From the NCBI RefSeq assembly GCF_963576615.1, contig NC_088717.1:1203001-1267000 (forward strand): a stretch of DNA of 64,000 nt, written 5' to 3'. Below, piece after piece: positions 24,881 to 35,600 of this stretch. A model generated the notes under the pieces. It worked only from the letters and a program-made list of their open reading frames with translations. It did no database searches and was not told the DNA's origin. Each line of letters begins with the position of its first letter. Positions within the stretch are counted from its first letter, which is position 1. Both the position numbers and the translations under genes were made by a program. The DNA is from Watersipora subatra (taxonomy: Eukaryota > Bryozoa > Gymnolaemata > Cheilostomatida > Watersiporidae).

Positions 24881-25560
24881 ACTCGCTTGAGCCTATGTTC
24901 CTCACTCGCTATATTACGATATAGGTATTCACTAGGGCCTAAATTCCTAACTCCATAACGAGCATACTACACTTGCTTGGGCCTATGCTCCTCACTCAAG
25001 ATTGCGCAATATACTCAAAGGGCCTATACTCCTCACTTCATAATGAGCATATTATAATCCCTTGGGTCTATGTTCCTCACTCGAAATTGGGCAATATAAT
25101 TAAAGGGCCTATATTCCTCACTTCATAATGAGCATATTTCATTTGCTTGGGTCTATGTTCCTCACTTGAGATTGCGCAATATACACAAAGGGCCTATGTT
25201 CCTCACATCATAATGAGCATATTTTACTTGCTTGGGTCTATGTTCCTCACTTGAGATTGCGCAATATACACAAAGGGCCTATATTCCTCACATCATAACG
25301 AGCATATTTTACTTGCTTGGGCCTATGTTCCTCACTCAAGACTGCGCAATATAATCAAAGGGCCTATACTCCTCACGTCATAATGAGCATGTTATACTCA
25401 CTTGGGTCTATGTTCCTCACTCAAGATTGCGCAATATACTCAAAGGGCCTATATTCCTCACTTCATATTGGGCAATATACTCCCTTGGGCCTAGGTTTCT
25501 CACTCGATTGCTTGGGCTTATAATCCTCAATTGGTAATGCGGAACATGCTCAAAGAGGCT
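24880..25560. repeat. Left subterminal array, 84-bp higher-order part
   Basis: About eight units. Each carries two copies of the terminal-like motif: CTTGGGCCTATGTTCCTCAC before a GATTGCGCAATATAC spacer and AAGGGCCTATATTCCTCAC before a CATAATGAGCATATTTTAC spacer. The same unit in reverse complement forms the array at 39,775-40,945. Confidence 0.92.
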
Positions 25561-26090
25561 ATGTTAGTCACTCAATCCTGATATAAATACAATCAGTAGG
25601 ATCTGTGTTCTTCATTCTGTTATAGCATGAATAGTCATATGGCCGAAGTTTTTCCTTGATATTGCATGCTAGTCTTGCTAGATCATATAAAGCTCTTAAG
25701 ATCTCATAAAGTCAGACACGGCCATTTTTGGCATGATTGTGAGGCGCAGCACATTGGAATGCTCCCTCGCATACTTTACAGCCTAGATGTGAACTTTTGC
25801 TATCATTTATGCTGCTTTAGGCAGCACTTGGCACCAACTATCACTGAATGAGGTTTCATCCTTGTCATGTAATGGATTGAAAAATTATTAAATATCAAAC
25901 CTGGTGTGATAACCATAATTTGACATCAAAAACTGATTTGTGATCAATTGCAAAAATCTTCTGAAGTTTTTGACACATGACATTATTGTTCAGCAAGCTC
26001 ATATCTCTACTACCCTTCTACTAAAAATATGTACTGTTTTGTTTTTTAGGACCAAGTTTAATGATTCTGTGAGGTTTGAAAGAAGACTAC
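25561..26090. other. Interior MULE sequence, no gene recognised
   Basis: Transition from the left array to the cargo region. Short open frames at 25,666-25,851 and 25,940-26,176 on the plus strand show no family resemblance. Confidence 0.4.
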
Positions 26091-26093
26091 CAC

Positions 26094-27636
26094 CTGTGAC
26101 GCGCGGAACTGTGACGCGTGGGACAAAAATAACACTACGAAAAATCCAGAATTTCTCTACGTTTTGTAGTATTTAGACAACAAATTGTCATGATTTGGAG
26201 TCACAACATCTACCCATATACATGTGGTCAACCAACTAATAATTTAAAATTAGTATATATTATACTTATTTTATTTAACCGTGAATTATAAGACACATAC
26301 GATTCAAAGATTGTGAAACTTTTATGCAGTAAACAATTTTTTCTTAAAATCGTCATATTCTGCCGTTATCATTTTCTCATTTTTTAGTAAAAAGTACCAC
26401 AGTGACCTGATAGTTACCCCTGGTGCAATAACTGGAGATACTTTAAGAGGAAAGTTCATCTGGGTGGTTCTTTTGTCGTTGGGGTTTGGCTGCATGAACT
26501 TCTTGCGTGCACTGTGCATGTACTTTATAGTTCAGCTACTTTCATTGGCCTTTGCAATGAGAATTTCTCCCGTGTTGACTTCAGAGTCATAGGCCAATGC
26601 GACCAGCATTTGTGGTGAAAACTCCATTAATGTTTGTGAAGTATCTCTTGTGGTAACTTCTTGATTAGGTTCGCTGCTCTGTGTGTGTGGAATTGGCTGC
26701 CAGGTGGGATCAATCAATCAGAGCAACATAACTATTTTTTAATTGCAATGTGATGGCACGATCAAATGCCATGAATTAAAGGCACCATGGACCAGGGTTC
26801 TTTGCACATTTGCGCAGTTTCAGTAATCTTATCTTTTGAGATAGAGAATATCTTTATTGGTTTCGCTGATTTGGAAGTTATTGTTGTTGCAGCTTTCGCA
26901 AATGACTGCTGAGTTTACGACATACTTTTTTCCGATACACTGCCATTAGCACCTGTTGTTTGATGCTTTTCCTCAATACCATCTATTACACCTTCGCCAT
27001 GCGATGTGATTTTTGTAATCATACATTAAAAACACACATTCAGTTCAAAGATTACCTCACAATTTGACGGGCATCACGCCAAGTGTTTGTATCAGTAGGG
27101 TAATATTGACCAACTCCATGTTTTGAGTTCGAAACATCGTAAATTAATTCTAATTTTTTATTTCTCTCAAGGAAACTGGCTTTTTTGCCTTGGAATATCC
27201 AGCGATGTTTTCCCATGCAAGGTATCAAAATGAAATCTCAAACAAAGGCAGACATCGTCATATTATTAAAATTGTTCGGCGTGTCACAAATACTTCCATG
27301 TGCCCATAAAACCGAAACTATAGCTATATTTTCAGCTAATTAGCAAGTTTGGCTGGTCAAACTCGCCAATTCTCGCCAAATTTCGTTTTATAGATAAAAG
27401 ATTTTTACCTCAGATAGCTTAGGAAGAACAGGCTGCAACTAAATGCACTAAAATTGTGACACGCGGAACAAGCTATTCTTTGCTCACGCGAATGGTAAAA
27501 AAAAGTTGCATTTGTTAGGAAAAAACACCTAAGCTAAAATCTACTTTTGTATTGATTATAAAAGAAAAGCAAAATTTATTTCAGAATGAATAGCAAAATT
27601 TTAAGAAAGATGACCTATTGTGCCGCCCGTCACACA
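26094..27636. mobile_element. Possible nested DNA element inside the giant MULE
   Basis: The left edge reads TGTGACGCGCGGAAC and TGTGACGCGTGGGACAAA in tandem. The right edge reads TTGTGCCGCCCGTCACA, an imperfect reverse complement, and TTGTGACACGCGGAACAA occurs internally near 27,455. I see no convincing target duplication. It encloses the unidentified minus-strand ORF at 26,322-26,717. Confidence 0.35.
26322..26717 (-). pseudogene. Unidentified coding fragment in MULE interior, interrupted once
   Basis: Two minus-strand open frames lie in the same frame, separated by a single TGA, and together span about 130 codons. Recognisable stretches are FSPQMLVALAYDSEVNTGE and YMHSARKKFMQPNPNDK. The region has a mixed hydrophobic/charged composition like a small globular domain and is not low complexity. 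It vaguely resembles C-terminal accessory domains in some transposon proteins (a VAVAYD...GEV...FMHP...WP pattern), but I cannot assign a family. No convincing splice sites join it to anything else. Confidence 0.35.
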
Positions 27637-27639
27637 CCA

Positions 27640-29120
27640 TACCAGAAAAATCTACTTGCATACCCCATATCATCATGAGAGATTATTTCATTATAAAAAC
27701 TTTCTTGTTTCTGTATGTCTGAACATGTTTACTCACTAATTGACAGAAAATTATGATCACAAAAAAGTAAAAAAAATTGCCTATGTGTGTGACCCTATGT
27801 TTGGCTCTGCCCAGTCGGATTTTTCTTGCTTGTTCTCGCGTAAAACAACTCGCTGTTGCTCACTGGGGTGAGCCATGCTGAAACTGACAATTCAGTTATG
27901 TATACTGTATACAAAAAAAAAACCTTTTTTCTGGCATTATACAAAACATGCCTTTATAAATTACCTCAAGACTCGAATTTTGGAGTAATACATTTATACT
28001 CTTTCCTTTTAGAATACAAAAACCTGTGGTGAAACCTTATGATGCTCAAGTTAATCAATAACTTTTGGGAACTTGGGTTTGGGAAAGTTCAGGAAATTCA
28101 ATCTTATTGCATTCTAACCATAGCGTGATGAGGTATTCCAAGTAGTGATGAGATTTTGAATTTAGCGATGTATAATGTATTTGTGTTTACTTGCTACCAA
28201 GCCAGCAACAGCGCATTTTAAGCAGCTTTGGAAAAATTTGCAACTGACCAAAGAGGTGCAGTTTATCTTACAACTACCAGCAAGTATGTTTGGGGCCTAT
28301 GCTTATGTGATGTTAGGCCTATTATAAATGTAGGTTATTCAGGGAGTCCTGTTTGTCATTCTACTCTAATTCAACTTTGCTTATGCAGGCTCCCTGGGTG
28401 GTGTTCATAAAGCTGAAAGATCATATTTCACATCAGAAGGTTATGCTCGCAGCAACAATAAATATGTCGTATGTTTCAGCCAACTCATACTCACTCAGGC
28501 TCTGTAACTCTGAGTCTGATCATCAGGGACCACCGAGAAAGGAGATGGCTGTAGATAGCCGTTTTCTTATGCCTATGGTGTTTTTATAAAAGCACCTATA
28601 CTGATCATCCCACTGAACACGTAGCCAGCAGAATAAATCAGGCTTATGGGGGAATATGGGCACTAATTCAGGACTGACAACTGCCAGCTTATCAACCTGA
28701 GAATTGTTATTCACTTTTTTAGTTTTTCTTGTGCCCAGCAGCAGTTGAGCATAAGTTATGTTGTGACATTATTATTTGTGTTCATAAAAATTAAGGCTAT
28801 TGGAGGGTATGTCAGAAAAGTGTCTTATTGCAGCCACATTTATATACATGTAGTCGTAAACATTTGCTCCGTTTGATTGTCTGACTTAATAATTTAAGTC
28901 AGAAGTTTAAGTTCTTAAAATAATGTTTTTACTTTGATAAGGTTTATCATCACCGCTATGTACAATATCTTTAACATACCATGAAATTTTTAGTAAGTGT
29001 TTGTCTCAACACACAAAGTAATGACATTACATGAGGTCGAGTTTTTCAAAACATTCTCTTTTTGCAAATTAAAATAAAAAGGCAAGTAAAAATAATAAAG
29101 CATTAAGGCTTTACTGTATA
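27640..29120. other. Interior MULE sequence, no gene recognised
   Basis: AT-rich, with short open frames on both strands around 28,228-28,714 that mirror each other. By analogy with the intact gene, upstream exons of the decayed transposase copy would be expected here, but I could not recognise FLYWCH or the first DDE block. Confidence 0.35.
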
Positions 29121-29126
29121 CATTTG

Positions 29127-31012
29127 TAGATGCTCAAGGTAGTCAACGGCACTGAAGAATTCAGTGCCTTTGAGGTTGTTTGCGACTTTGAGATCAGTCT
29201 GCACGAAGCAATAAAAGCAGCAGGACCCAATGTAGAAGTATGTGGGTGCTATTTCCACACCACCCAAAGTATTTCTTGAAAGGTTGCAGCTTTTGGTTTG
29301 AAATTGGCATACAATAAAGATTGTAATGTACTAGAGATAGTACAAACACTCTCAAGTATAGGATCTTTTTCGCCACATCACATTGAGTAAGTTGTATTAA
29401 ATTAATATGATTATTGTAAGGTAGATTTTTGTTGTTATACAATTTTATTAATTTCATTTGAATATTATTTGACATGATAAACATTTGAACAAAAGCTGAT
29501 CAGCAATTGTGCGCATTAAAAAGTTATTTAAAAGTTAATACACCTGGTTATCAAAAAATGGTGGTGATAGGACTAACGATCAAATCAAGAGTGGAAAGTA
29601 TTTTACTGATTAATAAGCAAACTACAGTAGAAGTTGTTTAATGCTATAGTAATCAATGCAGTTCTATGCCTAGAAGATTAGCTCTACATAGAGTATTTGG
29701 TTAATAGAATCTTACAAAAATATATGAAATGAACGCTTACATTAGTATAAATGGCAATTCATACAAGTGGATAGGCATTTTTAAGGCAAAAATTGTATTA
29801 TTATAAGTATTACTCATGTATAAGTTCATCCCGCTATTCCAGAATATTTTAGAAGCACTATAACTGTATCGATTGTTGCTATCCGAAAAGAAATATAGCT
29901 TTCAAAAGTTTTTTTATTCGATATGATAAATAGAGTTCATCGGCATGTTTTATACGAGGTTTTGGTTGACTCACTTATGATATTGTTTGTGAATGGATCA
30001 CATGCTAAAACAAAAGTTAAGCATTGCCTGTTCTCAATTGGGTGTGAGCTGCTCAGGAGGTAGTAAAAAAACCAACAGTGCATATCTATAGTCTATTTAG
30101 AATTTACAGTTGGAATATTTTGCCTAATGTTTTCCGAATATATTACTTGTTAAACTTAAAACCGATCAGTAGTAGTTCAGCATAACATTAGCGCCTGCCA
30201 TATTATGATTGAAAGTGATGTACTAAGCATGTTCAGTAGAAATATATATGGTATCTTCGCTGATATTTGATACTGGTACTTCTGTGAAATAGCTTTAACA
30301 CTTATATGCTGAACTATCATTAATATGAGTGTTTGTGAATCCGTAGACAAATGCATGCTTCGTCGCCATTAAATTTGCTAATTGGCTTATTTGCTATTTG
30401 CTATTTATGAAAAGGTTTCAATAATAACGGCTTTTGCTGGAAAGCCTTTCGTCTTCAACAACCATGAACAATTGTTTTTTATTTATCCACATTGCTCGTG
30501 CCATCAAGATTTTGTTAATTAGTAACTATGGATAGTATGAACACGAGCTATATGGATAAGAATTGATTTTCATATTTAAAAATTTTTTTTTTTAATATTT
30601 TACTGCATATGTGCATATAAAATTTTATGTAGACAACAGTGCGAATGCGCAGTCGTCAGTATTTAGGCTAAGATCCTAAAAGGCTAGTGAGCTAACTGCA
30701 ATCTGCTGTAAATCAGAAACAAGCTTCCACAAAGTTAAAATAAAAACTGTATGCGATTTTCATCCAAAATTTTGGGTTGAAAAAGATAATTCGTATAGCT
30801 TAATCATATTATAAGCTTATTCAGCAAAGTGTTTTTCCTTAATGCCTAGCCCGGAACAGTCATTTCAATGCATGGTTGGAAAAAGCACCCTTCGATATAG
30901 CTTCTCATTTCATGTTTAGAGGACGAAGAAGTATTGTATAAACAACAAGCCGCAGCAGCTGCTGAATATGGGAACTATCATTGTAATCTACTTTCTTTGG
31001 CAGACTTTGTGT
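29127..31012 (+). pseudogene. Decayed duplicate of the MULE transposase gene (exons 5 and 7 plus introns)
   Basis: 29,131-29,390 is a diverged copy of the transposase exon at 37,031-37,299: MLKVVNGTEEFSAFEVVCDF and then CGCYFHTTQS, with stops in what follows. The downstream intron sequence also aligns (GCTGATCAGCA... and the start of the donor region). 30,590-31,012 matches 38,583-39,000, including the acceptor GCCTAG, CACCCTTCGATATAGCTTC and the CCGCAGCAGCTGCTGAA region. Exon 6 between them is not recognisable. This is therefore a partial duplication inside the same element rather than a second insertion. Confidence 0.8.
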
Positions 31013-31045
31013 GACATAATGATTAATTTGTATTGCTGAGTGAGT

Positions 31046-31090
31046 ATAAATTGTGTCATAGAGCAATAATTGCTCTATGACACAATTTAT
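31046..31090. other. Perfect 45-bp hairpin
   Basis: Two 22-base arms (left begins ATAAATTGTGTCATAGAG) are perfect reverse complements around a single A at 31,068. It lies between the decayed transposase copy and the P2X7-like relic. It could form a strong cruciform; I see no RNA gene context. Confidence 0.9.
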
Positions 31091-31491
31091 GCTTAATACT
31101 TAAAGATGTAGTTGCGTCAAAAATGAAATTAGGACCCATAAAAGGCTAAAACATCAGCTACAATTTGATGCCATTTCTGTCTTTGTAGACCAACCCTGTC
31201 CAGAGATATATGCGTTTGAATGAGGCCCTCTTTTAAAAAGCTCACGTTCCAGGGGATGCCTATTTCGTGACGTCACAAGCAAGGTATCTGAAACGAAACC
31301 ACGAGCAATAAATATGAGGTCGATTCGTTAGCCAATCATGCGTGCGAAATTTTTATATAGGCCGTAATAAATGTTATCACTCGTAAAACGCGTTGTCTGT
31401 GATCTCGAAGATTCTCATCGTTAGAGAATTCATTCTCATCGTTACTGATTCAACGCGTTTCAACAATTACTAAGTTATACATAGTTTTAAA

Positions 31492-32195
31492 ATGGCTTCA
31501 AGTTCGAGCGACCGCTACTCAGAGTTATCTGAGCAACTTTTAGTAAAAGATTAGAGTAGACAGCCTATGGCCAAAGCTGACAGGCGTCAGCAGCTGACAG
31601 GCGTCAACTATTTTTTATAGTCATAAAGACATATACTAATTAATAAAATGATAATTCTTTGCTATCTCCAATCATCGTTTCATAGCTTATCTGCCGTTTT
31701 ACCTAGCTATAATATTTTTTCGAATTTTCTTTGGTAAATTAGAGTCATGATTACAAATTATTTTCACTCGTAGGAAGTGGGTAAAATCGATTGATCATTG
31801 CAAATCTTTAATTTCCAGAACCAAAGCTTCGAATCGTTGGCGTGGCGTACTTGTGCTTTTATTAAATGTTTATTCGTTTTTAAAATTACACTCGCAATCT
31901 ATTTATCTCCCAATTTGGAAGCTGTCAATAGATACGCTTTAGAATGACATATCTATGAATGACATATTTATTGCATCTACTTTGTTTACATTTACTTGTT
32001 TTACTGATTACAGAATGTTTATGTCGTCCCACCAGCCGAAGAAGCTTTGTCAGTGTGGAAACTGCCATAAAGGAGAAAGCGAGACTTGAATGCGTGTTGG
32101 ATGATGTTTTGTTTGAGTTTGTTGCAGTAGATGAATTTGTCTTATTGTATCAGCTAATACTATGTGAGTGGCCACGACTTGATGAATATTTTTAA
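31492..32195 (+). pseudogene. Relic of a P2X7-tail-domain gene inside the giant MULE
   Basis: The layout resembles the intact gene at 42,763. A short ATG exon-like frame (MASSSSDRYSELSEQLLVKD) at 31,492 is followed about 0.5 kb later by an acceptor TTACAG at 32,012 and NVYVVPPAEEA, comparable to VYVPRPVEEW. After a frame change comes LCQCGNCHKGESET, comparable to WCGCGRCQAWP. The Cys-x-Cys-x2-Cys signature is retained but the frame is broken. No third exon is recognisable. The call rests on one motif plus layout. Confidence 0.45.
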
Positions 32196-32637
32196 TAAAA
32201 GCTTTATACCGAGATGAAAATATTTTTGCTTGTAAAAATTATATAATAAAATAATATTGTTGAAGATAATGCAAAACATGATTTGCAGAATATTGTAGTG
32301 AATCGGATATGGTATATGGGTGTCCGCAGAACTGGAGAATGTGAGTTCAAATTCAGTTTGCAGCAGACTTCTCATCCTTAAAACTCTATCCCTGTCTATA
32401 TTATTTTCAAAGAGGTGGCTTGCTTATTTCACTTATTTAGTATTCGGTAAGAATACTAGTAAGAAACTAGTACGTAGGCAATAGGTAATAGGCGACATAA
32501 TGTGGGCGGGGCTTATGGGAGGCTGTATATCGTTTATATGGGTAGCTGCAGAACTGAGCTGATACAAAGACCGCGTTCTACATAAAGTGACTTGACAGAA
32601 TTACCGTAGACCGGTAGAATTGGTAGTCGGTACCCAA

Positions 32638-35600
32638 ATGTTTACACAACATTTGGAGAAAGTGAGTAGAACAAATTTTCAATTTTCGTTATTTGAGACC
32701 TTTTAAACATTCATAATAATGCATCTGTAGCAGGATTTTTCAGCAAATATTTTCACAAATACACTTCACGCATTCAATAAAACCATGTCTAATGTTCTTA
32801 CGTGTCTGTTTTATCGTCATTGTAATGCTGTCACTTTTAGCAGTGATATCTTATAACTTACCGTAAAAAATCGCTAAACTTTTCAACCTTAGCTCGAATG
32901 AGTACATATCATTGTCTGATAATCATGATGAGCCTGTTGGTTACCTGTGATAATCGAAAAGTGCTTCAAAAATTATTTTCGAAGTATTGGGTCACATGAT
33001 CAGATTGCGACTTGACGATTAGTCCAAGCCGAAACAAAACTGTAAAGTAGCAGAGCATCTATATTTGATACGGGGTCTTCGGTAAAACCCAAAGTGTTTG
33101 TCATAAACTAGTGCTACATTAAGTTTTATATTGAGCTTTTTATTGCATTCTCAATTCACGTTTTTTTAATTTAATTTACTCCAAATTTAGGGTAAAAATT
33201 TACTGTACTCCAATTTCAAAAATAATTTCATGTATTCTTGTGTTAAAATTTTAGCCCATACATGTACTTATTGATCCTTATATTCAGTCCTCCTTTACAG
33301 CGAAAAGTGAGGGAAACACTAGTTCAGTATTGGTCAGTACAGCAATTTGATATGGTTTCTAGGGACAAGCCATTCGCGGAAACAGAGGTGGTTATGTGTT
33401 AATATACGATGGCTATCGATACCAGCGTAACCGCAACCTCGTGAGCTCTACTCGTTGGAGATGCTGGCTTCAGTGTGGGGCATGGATAATGACTCAGCGA
33501 TACTCTGTCTCCCGTGAAGGTGATTTTGTTAAGGTGTATGCCACAGAAGACCATAGCCATCTTCCCAATGAAGGCAAAATAAGGCATGATAAGCAAAGAC
33601 AGATTCTAGAGAAGTTGGTTTTATTGAACCCAATTGATACGCTGAAAAGGACATACGCAAAAGAGGCTGTACAGCATGCCAAATTCCCTGAGTATGGCAC
33701 TGTTTCTAGTGTGCTGAAGAGAGCAAGGTGGGTTGAGGCTGCTACTGACACGTTAGTTTAGTAACGTGGATAACTAATAACTAGTTAACACTTAATAATA
33801 ATAACAATATTGAACTGTATGGGCGATCACCATTTTTTGCAGTGTCGAGAAATTGTTGGGCTACTCCATGTTAAATAAACAAATCGCTGAATTCAGAAGA
33901 ATTTAGTTTAGTTAGTGAAGCTTAATACAATTGATGGAATAAAATATATATTATTCTTTTCTCAGATGGCAATGTGCATTTAACAAAGCTACCATAATCT
34001 AAGAATAACATTAAAAACACACCTAGCTCGCAAGTTTGTAATGAGGGTTGAAATCAGGGTATTATACCTTTGAATTAACAATGGTGAACTTTTCAATCCT
34101 GACTCATTACTTGTTATTAATTTTCATAGTGTTCAGCCTATTCTGAAGTCTGCCTATTCTACATTATGCAATATTGTGATTGCTCATCATTTTTTACAGT
34201 TTTTATTTAAGTTTGCTTTTAACAGGTCAAGCAACCTCCCTAAAATCCCAAAACTGCTGGACGAAGTCCAGATACCACTAGAGTGGCAATGTACCCATGA
34301 TAACCGGCCATTTATGTTTTACCAAGTAAGTATAATTCTAAAAATATAATTCTTTATGTCCTTGCAGTTACTTTCAAAAACGTGGTATCTAACCCAAGGC
34401 ATTGTTATAATAAAATATTTTAACAATGGTAAGTGAGTCAACTATCCACCAGACAAAAATAGTATAGTTGTAATTTTTAGTGAGTTAATGAAGGCGTGTT
34501 CTATTACTATTGAAATTACTCATCTCAAATGCAAAGTTTTAACTGTTAATTGTCAAATGGCATTTTGTATAGCTGTTAGTTTCAATCTAATTACTTTTCA
34601 TTTATAGAACAACAAAACTGGAATATTGATTTTCGCCACACAAGAAAGCCTTGACATTGCCAGGAGTTCGCAGACCATCTACATTGATGGAACTTTTAAA
34701 GCCGCACCATTTCCATATCGGCAGATTGTTTCTATCCATGCCATTGTTGCCGATACAGTGGTGCCTACAATATTCTGTTTGTTGGCTTCAAAAAGTACAA
34801 CACTGTATAAGGAGGTAGTATTCTTTGAATAACAGTCTCTTGGAGATAAGCAATCTTGATTACCAACTTCTACATTGTCTAGTATACATAGTTACATACT
34901 AGTGTACATAGTTACATACTAGTGTACATAGTTACATACTAGTGTATATCATTACATACTAGTGTACATAGTTACATACTAGTGTACATAGTTACATACT
35001 AGTGTATATCGTTACATACTAGTGTATATAGTTACATACTAGTGTACATAGTTACATACTAGTGTACATAGTTACATACTAGTGTATATCATTACATACT
35101 AGTGTACATAGTTACATACTAGTGTACATAGTTACATACTAGTGTATATCGTTACATACTAGTGTATATAGTTACATACTAGTGTACATAGTTACATACT
35201 AGTGTACATAGTTACATACTAGTGTATATCGTTACATACTAGTGTACATAGTTACATACTAGTGTATATAGTTACATACTAGTGTACATAGTTACATACT
35301 AGTGTACATAGTTACATACTAGTGTATATCGTTACATACTAGTGTATATAGTTACATACTAGTGTATATAAGAGGGCCAATGTTACAAAATGAGCTTCAT
35401 GGTGAATCTGATGATATCGAGTTTTAATAAATAAAAATCATTCAGTATAGTAAACACTTCTATAACTTAAATCTTTACGCTATTTGGAATTTATGTGAAG
35501 TTTTTGCTTCGCACACCATAAAAAAATATAACGTAGAGAGTCAAGTCGGGTGAGTTCTCAGATTATCTTCGAATGGCAGCACATCTCGCCACACTTGCAA

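Noticed and set aside
23690-25560. CRISPR-like regular repeat array
   Set aside because: Eukaryotic context, both spacer types are themselves repeated, and the unit is a subterminal satellite of a transposon.
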